DNA of 64,000 bases from Bryoerythrophyllum caledonicum (Eukaryota; Streptophyta; Bryopsida; Pottiales; Pottiaceae): NCBI GenBank assembly GCA_963971425.1, contig OZ020519.1, positions 10,742,028-10,806,027 on the forward strand. The letters run 5' to 3'. The position numbers were made by a program, and so were the translations under genes. The notes under the pieces are model-generated. The model was given only the letters and a program-made list of their open reading frames with translations. It made no database searches and was not told where the DNA came from. Shown piece by piece: positions 1 to 11,679 of the stretch (its first letter is position 1; each line of letters starts with the position of its first letter).

Positions 1-396
1 CAACATATTAAAAAATAAAAAATCGCATATTTGTCAGGCACTGTCGATACTGCAAATTCCTAATGTGAAAGTTCTCCAGTTGCTTGAAACCCTTGCATCC
101 ATCCATTTTTCATCCATCCATTTTTCATCCATCCATTTTTAAATTGGGAGAAGTTGATGATTCATTTAAATTTCAATAAATATGGATATTGTTATTCAGC
201 TTGCCTAGCTTCAATCCTTTTTTTTATTTGATTCTTATTGGGTTTATTTCTATGCACACTAGTGCATGGAAAGATTAGTTCACCTTGATGTTTCATTGAA
301 ACTTTATTTTTCATCCATGTTTCACTGAAACTATCCACCAAAAGGATTAGTTCACTTTTAAGTTTCTTTTAAATTTCAATAATTAAAGTAATTTTT
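1..396. repeat. AT-rich spacer with a 15-bp triplication
   Basis: No gene is visible. Three perfect copies of a 15-bp unit (CATCCATCCATTTTT) lie in tandem at 96-140. The rest is AT-rich spacer. Confidence 0.6.
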
Positions 397-461
397 TTGA
401 CCCACTCTAACTTCATTTTTTTATTCTTTCTTATATCATCCCTCTCCCTCTCCCTTTTTCT

Positions 462-1265
462 TGATGACGTTGAATTAGCAACATATCATAAAATTAAAAA
501 AATTAAAGAAGATATATTGGCTTTTCTATTTTGGCTTCTCTACTTTTGGTTATTTAATTTTTTAGTTTTTTACCCGCATCTTCATGACATGGAATTTGCA
601 CCATGTTAAAAAAATTAAAAGAATTAAAGAAGGGATATATAGCTATAGAACATATTTTATTTATTTTCATTATTCTTTATTTTTATTATCCTTTATTTTT
701 ATTCCTTTCTTCTACCTCACATTCCCCTTCATCTTTCTTTATTCCCTTCATCTTTATTCCCTTTCTCTCTCTTTATTCCCTTTATCTTTCTTTATTCCCT
801 TCATCATTCTTTATTTTATTTTTATTTTTATTTTTTCTTATCGTCTTCTTTTCCCCATTTTCCTTCACCTTTCTTTATTCCCTTCATCTTTCTTCTTCTC
901 TCTCTCTCCCTCTTCCTCCCCTTCATCTTTCTTCTTCTATCTCCCTCTCTCTCCCTTGTCCTTGATGACGTGGAATTTGCATCGTATTAAAAAATGAAAA
1001 AATAAAAGTGAGATATATAGTTTTTTTATTTGTTTTGGGTTTTTTTTTTTATCCCTTCTTCTTTCCCATTTTCCTTCATCTTTCTTTATTCCCTTCATTT
1101 TCCTTTATTCCCTCCATCTTTCTCCTTCCTTTCATTTTTTTCCCTTTATTCTCTTCATCTTTCTTCTACTCTCCCTCTTCCTCTCCCTCCCCTTCATCTT
1201 CCTTCTTCTATCTCCCTCTCTCTCCGTTGTCTTTGATGACGTGGAATTTGCTAATATTAAAAATA
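462..1265. repeat. Pyrimidine-rich degenerate tandem array
   Basis: Four diverged units each open with a TGATGACGTGGAATTTGC-like motif (462, 583, 963, 1234). The first three continue with an A-rich segment. Units two and three then have a long C/T-rich run of TTTATTCCCTTCATC-type words. Overlapping open frames here translate to Phe/Ser/Leu/Pro-rich strings in every frame, which is what a polypyrimidine tract produces, so I do not call them genes. Confidence 0.65.
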
Positions 1266-2736
1266 ACCCATGACCATTGCTATCAGTGCATGACCGTTCC
1301 CTTGAGCCCTAGACCGCCGCTTTTGGCCCCACCACTGCTGCATTCGGCCCCATGACCACCGCATTGGGTCCCATGGCCGCAACCTCCTGCCCCATGGACG
1401 TCGGTTTCTGTATTTCTAACCGTCAGTCCGAGCCCAATGCCCGTCTCTTTGGGCCCGCAACCGTGAACAGCAAACGAATTGGGCTTCATCCCTTAGACTG
1501 TATCATTTGGGATGAATGTAACTGGCCTTTAAGATACATGAAACAGAAATACATTTTCATTTCAATATTCCAAGTTACATTCTGTTGAATCCTGGAACGT
1601 TTTATCAACGCATAATTATTGAAATTTATTTAAAAGTAAATAAATTGTATTTTCCAGATGTCTTACCTTGTACTTTCCAGTTCCCCTGTTCCTCATTATC
1701 TTCATAAGTACCATTTACATTGGCATAACTAATTAGCATTTCTGAACTCTGAATCTCTAATTGCATAATCTACTCCATTCTAAGTGAAACTGTGGACGCC
1801 AAATTAAACAAGGTCAGTAAATCAGATTCCAAGCAAATCAGGCTTCAAGCTTAATCTTACGTTTGCAGAACTAATAAGCATTTCCATATTCCAAATCCGG
1901 AATTGCATAATGTACTCCATTCTAAATTAAGTAGTGGACACCAAATTGAACATAGTAAGCAAATCAGATTCCAAGCAAATTGTACAAATTGGACAGCAAG
2001 CTTAAGCAAATGAAACAAATCAAATTGAAATTACACATGCAATTGAAATATTTGGAACCATAGAAGTTTTTCAACACATCATGCTCTTTGAAGTCCCGGG
2101 AGAGGTAAGCTCCACTGACTCAGTGGAGTTACCGAATCACTTGTCACCAAAATTAAAGCAGAGAAAATAGTAAAGCAGAGGAAAAACGAAACAGAATAAA
2201 AATACATCTACATCATCTGTAAATATCCACATCTTTTTTTCGTAAAGAATATCTACATAGATATATTCGTCGCGGGAGCTCCCACCTGGGAACAGTAACT
2301 ACGAAACTCAAGTAGCCGCCTGCTAAAGCGTCTATGCTGGCTGATGAAGTACATAATAATCTATGCATGTATTTATGATTTCAGGAGTGTTAATTTACCG
2401 AAGTCCAGTCCCAAGACAATTTGGTTATAGAATTGCAGTTAACGATTCGACCTTAATTAGAACAATCAGAATAAGAAATAACAGGGTAAAGCTAATCAAA
2501 AGTTTCAAATGCAATGGCTACTTGTCTTGAAAAGTATTGTCTCCTCAATTTAAAAAAAAAAAAAAAACAAATACTACAAGTCTTCTGTTACATGTTCACA
2601 ACGGTGACGCCCATGCAAACTAATGTCTGTTCACAATTTGACACCATTTTTAAAAAAATTTCCACCGTTTCTGAATTTCTATACCATGCACGTTAAAGTA
2701 AGGGAAAATTATGTGCACATTGAAAATATAGACCAG
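1266..2736. other. Spacer without a recognisable gene
   Basis: I see no coding sequence. Short open frames at 1283-1588 are in a GC-richer patch and resemble nothing I know. A 30-nt hairpin lies at 2104-2133, and GGGAGCTCCC at 2275-2284 is a perfect palindrome. This could be the 3' flank of the transposase-like gene that ends at 2737. Confidence 0.4.
2104..2133. repeat. Near-perfect inverted repeat (hairpin)
   Basis: GGTAA-g-CTCCACTGA is followed, after one base, by TCAGTGGAG-TTACC. The arms pair over 14 positions with a single bulged G at 2109. Function unknown. Confidence 0.6.
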
Positions 2737-5700
2737 CTAATTAATATTCGTAACATGGTCTTCACCGTACTCTGTTTCTTGACTCTCTTCTGTACTCCCC
2801 GCATACTCTACTGTCCTACTTGGACCAACTTCATCCTCCCATTGTGATGCAAGATGATCTTCCGTCGAAGCCGCAGGTGTTGTATCAATAGTGTCACCTG
2901 TGTCTAGGTCCTCTTGCCGGATATTTGTTTCAGCAATCCGCACCCACCTCCGTCCTTGCCGCACACGTCCTTCGCGCCACTCACTGAGCCTTGCTGCAGC
3001 TCCAGAACTGGTCCACGCCCTACGTCGACGTTGCGCCTCCTCCGCAACGTGGCTGGCTTCCGCAGCAGAACAGGCACTTCCCGTCGACTGCTGTGCGATC
3101 TTCCTAGCATATCTATGCTGAATATTCCTGTACCAATGTTGATATTGTTGCACTATAATACTTGTTCGATCCTTCGTACCTCCATGCTGTGTATGTGCTT
3201 GACTGGCCGCCTTTGCAGCATGATGCGACTTCTCCATACCTTGGCAGCTCCAGACCGACAAGGATCCATATTTTTCCACAAACCATGTTCCATGCCGCAC
3301 AATTACGTGCTGCAAAACAAATCAACATAGCAAGTAACGCCGTCACATGTTTAACCATAGCCTTGCTTCAAACAAAACTTGACTGGGACCCTTCGCAGAT
3401 TAGTACATAGTAGAAAGAAATCACGACGTTCACATCAAGCTCCAACTCACCATGTAGTGTGTAACATGGTTTTCTCCAAATGCTTTTAAGAAAGCCTTTC
3501 CGAATTGATCCAGCTTAGCCTTGCAAGCTCCTCGTTGCTCCGCTGTCAGCACAAGCCCAGTGAGGTATGGTTGTAGTTCTTCCAAGGCTTCCCACACCTG
3601 AAAACGGTTCCTTCGTGCTTGACCATTCTCGAGGTGGTTATTCTCGGACATAACCACATCTTTCCATGCCCTATCCTGATTTGACCAAGAGCTAGGCTGG
3701 AAAAGCCTGCTTGCTACTACTCCGCTCAAGCTCGGCTTCATCACGACGTTACCTGCTTTACCAGACAGTTTTTCGTCCTTCTTCAGTTGGCAATTCCCTC
3801 CTTCCACCCCAATGGCAGACAGAGACTTCTCCATAGACTCGATCGCCACGGCCCTCCTTTCTTCGTTCTGCATGTTCCATACAAAAATGAAATGGAGATG
3901 AAGTAATTTCTCTACCATGCGAACCTGCGCATGCAAGGTACACATGTGTGTTCTTGATAGAGGAATTGGCAGCACCATTTTCCACCGAGGGTGAGTGGCG
4001 GCATCACATGGTTCTCCTTCGATTCCGCTTGCAAATAGTCCACCCTGCCACTTACCTTTTTCTCGACTTGCATGCTCACGATGTGCTGCTGAAGCATTGG
4101 CACACTTCTTCGGTTGCTCTCTAACTTGTTCACAATAAATGCAGTTCATCTTGCTGGAAGGGCCATGCTGAAGCCCGTGCATGCACTTGATAGTTTTCAT
4201 GTCTGCACTCATGTGCCATTCCACGGTGAAAGATCCAACACCATCCACGCACAGCTCCTGACCATTGCTCTGTGCTTCTATTACCTCTGGGAACTTGGTT
4301 TTTTTAAAAACCCAGTCAAGCACATCAAATGACTCCTTACCGACTTGGAAGCATGCAATTGGCCATATCTCCTGCTCTGACTGCACCGAGAAATATCTTT
4401 CATCATTCTTCTGGATCGCTGGATCGAGTGCCCGGTTCATCAACGTTAAGCTGACACGCTCATATTTCTTGCCCTGTTGTACTTCCGCTTCGTCCAGCTT
4501 CAACACAAAGATAAGCGGTCCACCATTGCACTCTGCAACACTCCGAAGCACTATCAGAAGTTTACATTACAATTTTTTCATTTCACTTTTTCAATAGTAA
4601 TGCAAAAGTGTGATTACAAAGTAATTGAATAATCTAATATTTAAATTTTAAATGTTGTTTATATTCCTTTACACACACTGAATATGCATTTTATAATCAC
4701 ATATCTTATAAATCATAAAATTAGGACAACAAGACCCTCTCTACTGTTGGTAAGTCAACTTCTACTTATCCACAACTGGGCAGCACTGTGAATATGGAAA
4801 TGGCAGAACTTATACGTTGAAATGAATGAACAGCGAAGTCGAGTTGACGCAGCAAAGTACCTTCAACAGTGATGTTGTAAAACAGAACCATAGATCGTTG
4901 AACAACTTCTAGGTCTACAAACAAATTATTCTTGCTATGAAGGATGACCTCCTTTGCTGCCGTTATCTCCTTCTTACCTTGACGAACTGCTGGAATCACA
5001 CGTCTACCCTCAATACTATAGTAGTTACCGATAAACTGAGGCAACTTAGCATTCATATCTTGTCGCAAACTAGCTAGTCGATGTGGAGCAGGCAAAATGC
5101 TTGCGGTCATACCAGGACCAATCAACCCAATCCGGTTTTTCAGTGTTCGATAGATCGCCTTGTATCCTCGATGAGTCACACCTGCTCCATCACATGCGTC
5201 CAGCATTGCATCAGGCCCCACACTGTCGCCAATCTTCTGGAGAACCTTCTTCGCTACACCGGCGGTTGCTTGGCTCATTCTGGGTTGGTCGATAAGCGCA
5301 TTGGCTTCACCTTGAGATAAGATGCTCGCAACTGCTGCAGCAGTTATACCTTGAGCAAATGAATCTCCCATCAGCCGTTTCCTTGACCCGCCAAGTCTAT
5401 TACTCGTTTGCACGCTCTCAACGATAGATGGTTGCAATTGTGCTCTTACCATGGTCCTGCGACGCTTAGCATGTCCTGACCCACTCTCAAGCTCGTGTAG
5501 ACTCTTCATTCTCTTCCGAATCCGTTCGCGATAACCTAGAGGGGTCTTCACCATCGACCTACATTTTTTTTCGACCCTATCATAATCAGCTTGGCACTTT
5601 TTAAGTTTCTCTTCGAGCACCCGCACCTCCTCCTGGCATTGTAAGCCCTCTGCCCCCATAGTACTTTCTGCTTGAGTTAGCAACACCTTTAACTCTAAGC

Positions 5701-6235
5701 ATGCGGACTCCAGTGTTTTCACATCACTTTCTAGCTGCTGACGTTCCTCTATGTGACATGCTTCAGCAGTAGACATGGTCCTCACTTCTTCGTGGAGTTG
5801 ATGACATTGACTTCGCAGCTGCTGTATCTCATTCTCGTAGCCTCTCACTCTTTCTTCTAACGACCTGACGATACTCTGCAATGATTCAGCCATTGGCCTC
5901 CACCGCATGCTTCCATCACTGTCCGAACCAGTAATCTTCAAGCGCTTTGTATAACCCAGCATCCCACTCTCACCATGGCACAGGAACTCTAAATACTGTT
6001 TGGTAGTCTTGAATTCTGGCGGAGAATCAGTCGCAGGATCCGGCGGGTACAAGCTCCCATCAATCCATAGATCAATGTGTGTTTCGCCTGCTGCTCTCCG
6101 TGTAGGGAAACTTGAACGGCTCGCTTGTTCTTCAATAATCCTCCCCTTCCGAATGGCCAGAGCATACTTGTTGTCCATCGAAATGTGCACTGCATAACTA
6201 CCTGGCACTCCATTCGTGACATCTCTCAAGGCCAT
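2737..6235 (-). CDS. DDE transposase-like protein, three exons, frame intact
   Basis: Exons read 6235-4861, 4550-3451 and 3309-2737. Donors are GTACTT and GTGAGT; acceptors are CTGATAG and TTTTGCAG. The phases match (1, then 0) and give 1015 residues with no stop. Residues about 115-230 look like a long coiled coil, followed by a basic patch (KRRR, about 257-260). The rest resembles a DDE-type transposase fold: an Asp in KLDE (478), an Asp in SADMK (575), a CIYC zinc pair (595-598), IPLSRTHMCTLHAQV (about 654-668), and a C-terminal Glu in SCQGMEKSH (851) next to WFVEKYGSL. The D/D/E assignment is my inference from motif order; I cannot name the superfamily. The start is the first ATG; the frame stays open a further 42 bases upstream, so another exon is possible. 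It may be an active element or a domesticated gene. Confidence 0.6.
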
Positions 6236-7430
6236 CCTTCTAGATCCACTACTAATCACACACAGAGCTCTAAACAAGAAATAGTCACCCTGCCGCAGGG
6301 TCCCGCAGGCGCCTGCAGCCTGCTGAAGGAAGTGTAAACCAGCCTACAACCTCGCTTCATGCAGAACTCATGCAATGAACTGGAGCCGCATTACCTCAAC
6401 CGCCGTTCACAACAGTCTGAAGTCCACGCGGGCTACTACATCGCAGCTCATCTACACGCTCTCCCGCCTAAATCGCTCCGAGGTGGCTCATACATGTGGA
6501 CTTTGGCGCGAATCTGGTCACCCCGCCTCCGCATTAAATATTCTCTGTACAAGTTATTTTTAAATGCGAACACCATCATGATAAGTCACCCAGGGTCCTC
6601 GGCTGCCATGGAAGCGTTGGCCACGAGGCTCCACGCGTCAGCCCACGGCCCATGTTCACCCATTCATCATGCCATCAGAGGCATGCGGATGGTGACTACC
6701 AGGGAGCTGCCCACACTCCCTGGTCCTTGTTGGCGCACTACCCGCCCCGAAAATTCCACTTAAAGGTGCTGCCCGGACCTGCCTTATAGGGCCCTCCCAT
6801 GACCCGACATTGGTTCTAATGTTTCATGAATTTATTGAATTATTCAAGCATTATGGGGGAGGCCAGGGCTTGAAATTGGGGACCCTTTGTAAAATAAAGG
6901 GCCCCGCCATTCACCCACTCTCCCTAGAAGTCAAGGTCTTCAAAGATTTGACTTCAAGTCAAGAACATTCCTTTTTTATCTACTTTTAATTGGTCCATAC
7001 TTCTTGGATTTCGTGGGGCCTTTCCTTGCACTTTTCTCTCCCATGATTTGGAGTGCCCCACCTTTCATCCACCCTTTGTGCCCCTACTTGCTGCCCCTCT
7101 TTGGCACTTGTGTTATATTAGTTCATAGAAGTGCCCAGGCTGCCCGCCATCCCCATTTATGACTTTAAGTGGTATTAACTTTCAAACCACAAATCCAAAA
7201 AAAAAAAAAACCCCTCCACAAAGCTCTTATTAGAGACAATCTAGTATAAAAATTTCAAAAAAAAGATATATTTTTTTGAATTTTAGGAGCCTACCCAAAA
7301 TCGAAAACGTACCTCCAAGGGACACTTGGTCCTTTAGAGGTTAAGTAGCAAAGTTTGGCTCATCACTAAATTCTAAATGCATGATTAAATTCAATTTTAT
7401 GTTCAACTAAGAAATTAATCTCAAGATCCA
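6236..7430. other. 5' flank of the transposase-like gene and spacer
   Basis: An open frame on the plus strand (6359-6763) has no recognisable domain and sits where the promoter and 5'UTR of the minus-strand gene should lie, so I do not call it. The segment 6290-6770 is GC-richer than its surroundings. From 6780 on I see only AT-rich spacer. Confidence 0.35.
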
Positions 7431-7439
7431 AAGGTAACA

Positions 7440-7790
7440 CTGGGCCTTCCCTAAGGTGGACGATCATTGCAAGGTGTGCAACCAAGGGGAGGTTGAGAGC
7501 ATTTGCCATTGCTTTTGGGATTGTCCTCAGGGAAGGACTACAAGGAACTAAGATGTCTGCATCCTCAATGATACGGGCAACACGGTTGGTCCGCAGTGGG
7601 AGAAGCCCAGGCTTACGTATGTCATCTTCGTGACTCGTCTCTCTAGGAAGTTCAAACGCATAAGCAGGTTCTGGCTTATGCTAAGGGATGTCAAGTTATG
7701 GTCCATTTGGATCGCCATGAATGATATGGTCTTCAAGCGATAGCAGTGGAGCCCACACAAGATGCATAGTGTGATTTGGTAGGGCTTGAC
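7440..7790 (+). pseudogene. Remnant of a LINE-type reverse transcriptase C-terminus (zf-RVT)
   Basis: The plus-strand reading contains CKVCNQGEVESICHCFWDCPQ-like text in pieces: a C-x2-C pair, then HCFW and DCP. About 60 codons later come LWSIWIAMNDMVF and a basic residue. This order is typical of the zinc-binding zf-RVT region at the C-terminus of plant non-LTR retrotransposon polyproteins. Stops interrupt the frame (one just after the zinc motif, others near the end) and no reverse transcriptase core is visible upstream, so only a fragment survives. Confidence 0.6.
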
Positions 7791-7965
7791 TGACTATGGT
7801 AGGGCTTGACCGATGTTGATCAAAGTAGAATCGGTACCATCACCCGTTTAAATGCCAACTGAAGTTGGTTCGAGGCTGATAAGGTAGCAAGCTGATGAGG
7901 GTTTGTGAGTTTCATTCATCTCTAAATTTCCAAGAGTCTCCTCGGGGGACTCTAAAAGGTTTGGG

Positions 7966-8842
7966 CAGGTTCCTATGGTGTCATTTTATAACAATTTTCT
8001 TTGATATTTTTAATGTAGATGGACATTACAAAAAGCTTTTTCTAAGTCCACTTTTTTCCTAAATCCGACATTTAATGAAAAGTTATAGGGTTTTGAAGTT
8101 CAAATGGGGAGAGCGGGCACGTCAAGCAACTACAAAAACTTTTGCTAGGACACTATTGAATGTGAGATTTTCAATACTAGCAAGTAATATTTTTTCCTTT
8201 CAAATTGTCAAAAAATCTCTTGTCTTTAGTAAAAAAAAAAACATATAAATCCAAGTCAAACATTTTCACACATTATTGCACATTGTCGGGCAAGGTACCA
8301 AAAAAACTTCTTTCTTTGAGATAATCATGTTTTTTACACTTTATTTCTTCTGCAGCATTATGTGGTGAAAACCTTTTTATTGACCATTCGGATTCTCATT
8401 CTAAAACATACTAAGTTCACAAAAAAATATAACGCGAATTGACAATTTTTGAACCTCCACTCCTTGCACAATTTTTTTGAATATGCTACATCCTTCTTCT
8501 ACCTCTAAAAATTGGAGTGCTAGGATCAAATATCATGCTTAACATGACGGAAATGAATTTAGACCTTGTGTAGTGCAAAAATTTGATACTAAGTAAAGTC
8601 AAAGTCTGCTGATCCATGAAACACAAGGAAGAAAATGGACCCTTTTATATACTTCAAATACAATAATATTACAATCTGTGCGGTCAAACTTTATGAAATT
8701 TTTGTGCAAGTTACTTAATAATTGTTAATTGGGATCCTACAGTTAAAACTAGAAGTAAAAGTTTTTTTTGTCCTTACTCATTGCACTAATTTTGAAGTGT
8801 TTTTGGTGTAAAATTATCAAAGAAATTTAGGGGTTAATGGTT
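7966..8842 (+). repeat. Dispersed AT-rich repeat, copy A
   Basis: The segment aligns along its length with 47268-48167, sharing words such as AGGTTCCTATGGTGTCA, TTGTCGGGCAAGGTACC, TTATTGACCATTCGGATT and AAGTCTGCTGATCCA. It has no sustained open frame. The right end carries TTTAGGGGTTAA, matching the terminal motif of copy B. Confidence 0.75.
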
Positions 8843-9031
8843 TGGTTGTGTCTGTTGTGTGACCGGCCGTGGTGCGCTCTTTGTGTGGTTTCTTGATTCT
8901 TCTTTGCAAGTAAAGTTTGCTTATCTTCTGCCAAAACGGAAAGAAAGAATGAAAGAGTAAATAACTAATAATTAGAAGCGGGCACAGTTATGAATCACAA
9001 TTACAAGCTTGGCCACCACCACAGTGTGCTA

Positions 9032-9310
9032 GGCCCAGGGCGAATTGACCCCCTCGTTGGGACTTACCTGAGGTGGGCCCTGTCTTAATTGCATGGGGTC
9101 ATTTTTCTGGCCTTCTTATTTTGGGGGGTCTAGAGGCTTTTTTTGGATTTTTTGGACAAATTTGGGGCCTGCGGCAATTGATTACCCTTGGTGTCCATCC
9201 CTTGCTATGAATAGGGACCCATCCAAAAACAAAATAGAGGCGAGGTTTGGCCCCACCACCTTGTGGCCCCCTCGAGTAAGTCCCAACGAGGGGGTCAATT
9301 CGCCTTGGGC
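9032..9310. mobile_element. Small MULE-like MITE
   Basis: Terminal inverted repeats of about 35 bp (starting GCCCAGGGCG on the left, GCCCAAGGCG on the complement of the right) differ at one base over GGCGAATTGACCCCC and CTCGTTGGGACTTAC. The element is about 278 bp and non-coding. The flanks AGTGTGCTA (9023-9031) and AGTGTGCAA (9311-9319) match at 8 of 9 positions. A 9-bp target duplication is characteristic of Mutator-like elements. Confidence 0.75.
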
Positions 9311-9514
9311 AGTGTGCAAGGTCCTAAGCTAGACTAGTAATAAGAACCCATAATCTTACCTAGTTACAAACTACTAGTCCATATATCTAGGGGACACTTA
9401 CACAAGGCAAAGAAAAGCTAGACAAAGAAGAAACAATATTGGAAGATGGCAGGTAGGCGTTTACTGCATGTTTCCACAATTTTGCAATTCTAAAAGGCAA
9501 TCAACTGGTGATTC

Positions 9515-9739
9515 ACTACACTAAACATCGCATTTAGTGTAGCGCCCAGTAAATGACTTGTAAATGCTATAAGTTTTTACTCTTGATGCCAATTTTTACC
9601 AAGAGCACAACCCTCTATGGTATTCAAATAAGAGGATCATCATAAACATAGTTGGTAAAAATATTCACTTAAAGTAAAAACTTATAGCATTTACAAGTCA
9701 TTTACTGGGCGCTACACTAAATGCGATGTTTAGTGTAGT
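9515..9739. mobile_element. Foldback MITE with perfect 67-bp inverted repeats
   Basis: Bases 9515-9581 are the exact reverse complement of 9673-9739, leaving a 91-nt centre. Each arm begins ACTACACTAAACATCGCA and itself contains a nested palindrome (CTACACTAAA ... TTTAGTGTAG). A C precedes the left end, giving a CACTA start, but the right end does not mirror it and no convincing target duplication is visible, so the superfamily is open. Confidence 0.85.
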
Positions 9740-10520
9740 AGCAATCATGCCTCTCCTCACTCAAAGGTGTCGCGGTCCACTCACACAAAAAATGGCGCTT
9801 ATTTTTCTTCTCTTGTCGTTTTATATCCGTTTGATTCTGACACCGACAATAGTATGCATTGGGTTGTTTCAAAACTTTATATTTTACACTTTTACATTAC
9901 ATTATTAACATGTTTTCAACACTTTTTTTTTACACTTCAACTAAAGTGTCAAGTTTAGAGTGTCGAATACAACCCCATTTGTGTTAGTGCCACGTCTAAA
10001 ATGCTTGAAATAGGAAGTGGATAACGACAGTGTTGCTAGTACGGTGTGATGAGCGGTGACGGATGGTGGCAGTATACATCATGTGCTGCCAAACGAGAGT
10101 TGTTTGGCACTATGAGCCGCCCGTCGTATGAATACGCTACATCACGTCACCTGCGCTCATCATCTGGCCCATGGCAGTGTTTCCGGTGAGAGTTTCAAAT
10201 AATTTCCAACAACCATTCCGGACTGAAGCGAGTTGTTCTTCAGATCCTGTTTTCTTTTGTTCATAGGATTAATCGTTTAAGCCATCAAGAGATGCCTCTC
10301 TTTCTCAACATGCCCCTCCTTTCCAAAACTTCTACTCCCAAAGTCTGCTTGGATAACTCCAGACACAAAATCCCTGATATATTGGTTATTATACTACTTT
10401 TTTCCATTACTGGTCAAATTGAGAAACGCGTTCTAGTTTTTCGCACTCTTCAGAAATACTCTCTTCTTCCGGCTGTTCAAACATTGGCCCAAACTTCTGG
10501 CGCCCTTGTCAGGTCCACAC
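9740..10520. other. Intergenic region upstream of the SufE-like gene
   Basis: Short plus-strand frames here have no recognisable domains. The region probably includes the promoter of the SufE-like gene. Confidence 0.4.
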
Positions 10521-10528
10521 TATAAAAG
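10521..10528 (+). promoter_or_regulatory. TATA box of the SufE-like gene
   Basis: TATAAAAG lies in CCACAC-TATAAAAG-CCCGG, followed about 30 bases later by a purine-rich leader (GAAGAAAGAGAAAGAGAG). This fits a plant TATA promoter. The start site, about 10550, is inferred from spacing. Confidence 0.6.
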
Positions 10529-10634
10529 CCCGGAAGCTCAACGCCAGGAGAAGAAAGAGAAAGAGAGAGACTGGAGACTGGGTTGTTGTTGCATCAACCT
10601 GCTTCACTTGTGTTCTTCCGCTTCTTTCTTCCCC

Positions 10635-11057
10635 GTAAGATCCTCTACCTTTTATCTCATGTGCATAGTACTCGTCAAAGTTTCTAGACAGTAGTTGATA
10701 TAACCCTGGCCAGCAAGAAGTCTGGTCGGTTGGTGCAGGGCAACTTTTGTGTAAACTCAGTCACCATGATCGCTAGTTGTAGGGGCGCTAATTACACGAG
10801 CCGAAGAATTAATTTAGGCAGAGCAGTTTGTTTCTATTCCTCACAACCAACATCCTCTACTTGAGCTGCAGAATGAACTTATGTTGAAGTATGTAAACAG
10901 AATATTTTCAGGCGACAATTTAGAACTTGAAGTTACGTAGCAGTGTGTAAATGAAAAAGTCTCCTTGGAAACAGGCAAGCTTCTGCTTGTGTTGCATGTG
11001 CGGTTTTCTGGTATCGTGTTGAAATGATCAAACCTTGTGTTCTCATTTGTAAGTCAG
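10635..11057 (+). other. Probable 5'UTR intron of the SufE-like gene
   Basis: A donor (CCCC-GTAAGAT at 10635) and an acceptor (TTTGTAAGTCAG ending at 11057) bracket 423 bp between the TATA-proximal leader and the SufE start codon. Leader introns are common in plant genes. This is a by-eye prediction without transcript support. Confidence 0.45.
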
Positions 11058-11103
11058 GTTTGGCGAGCTCAAATTGAGGCGTTCCGCTGCAACACAGCCA
11101 GTT

Positions 11104-11679
11104 ATGGCGATGGCGACCGTGTCCTGCCCTCGGGTGTCTCCCTCTCTCTCCCTGCGCTCCTCCCCTCCGTCTCCAATATGCAAACATCCACGGATCACTA
11201 CCGCACGCAGGCCGGGTTTCGCTCTAGCTGCTGCATCGGCGGCCACGACCTCGGATGATGCGCTCCCCGCGCGCCTGCAAAAGATCGTGCACCTCTTCCA
11301 AGCGGCAGGCGGGCAGCGCGCGCGCTACCAGCAGCTGCTGTACTACGGCCAGAAGCTGCCCGCGCTGGCCCCGCAGTACTGCGTGGCCGAGAACAAGGTG
11401 AACGGTTGCGTGTCGCAGGTGTGGGTGGTGTGCACGCTGGGTTCGGACGGGCGCGTGCGGTTCGAGGCGGAGTCGGACTCGGCGCTGACGCGCGGGCTGG
11501 CGGCGCTGCTGGTGGAGGGGCTGTCGGAGGCGACGCCGGCGGAGGTGATGCGCGTGACGCCGGAGTTCGTGCACGCGCTGGGGCTGCAGCAGAGCCTGAC
11601 GCCGTCGCGGAGCAACGGATTCCTCAACATGCTCAAGCTCATGCAGCAAAAGACGTCCATGCACATCATCGCGTCGTGA
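11104..11679 (+). CDS. SufE-like cysteine desulfurase activator, plastid-targeted
   Basis: An uninterrupted 191-residue frame. Residues 1 to about 46 are rich in Ser, Ala, Arg and Pro and lack acidic residues, as in a plastid transit peptide. From about 52 it follows the SufE fold: LPARLQKIVHLFQ, YQQLLYYGQKLP, then VNGCVSQVWVV with the sulfur-accepting Cys at 102. In the family this Cys takes persulfide sulfur from a SufS/NFS2-type desulfurase and passes it to the SufBCD scaffold for iron-sulfur assembly in plastids. No BolA or NadA domain follows, unlike Arabidopsis SUFE1 and SUFE3, so by architecture it is SUFE2-like; orthology is untested. I chose the ATG at 11104; another in frame at 11110 is also possible. 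The coding sequence is much GC-richer than its surroundings. Confidence 0.85.
   Translation: MAMATVSCPRVSPSLSLRSSPPSPICKHPRITTARRPGFALAAASAATTSDDALPARLQKIVHLFQAAGGQRARYQQLLYYGQKLPALAPQYCVAENKVNGCVSQVWVVCTLGSDGRVRFEAESDSALTRGLAALLVEGLSEATPAEVMRVTPEFVHALGLQQSLTPSRSNGFLNMLKLMQQKTSMHIIAS

Noticed and set aside
584-1355. Several overlapping plus-strand open frames of 68-137 codons
   Set aside because: Their Phe/Ser/Leu-rich products follow from the polypyrimidine repeat, in more than one frame at once.
6359-6763. 134-codon plus-strand open frame
   Set aside because: No recognisable domain; lies in the promoter/leader position of the minus-strand transposase-like gene.
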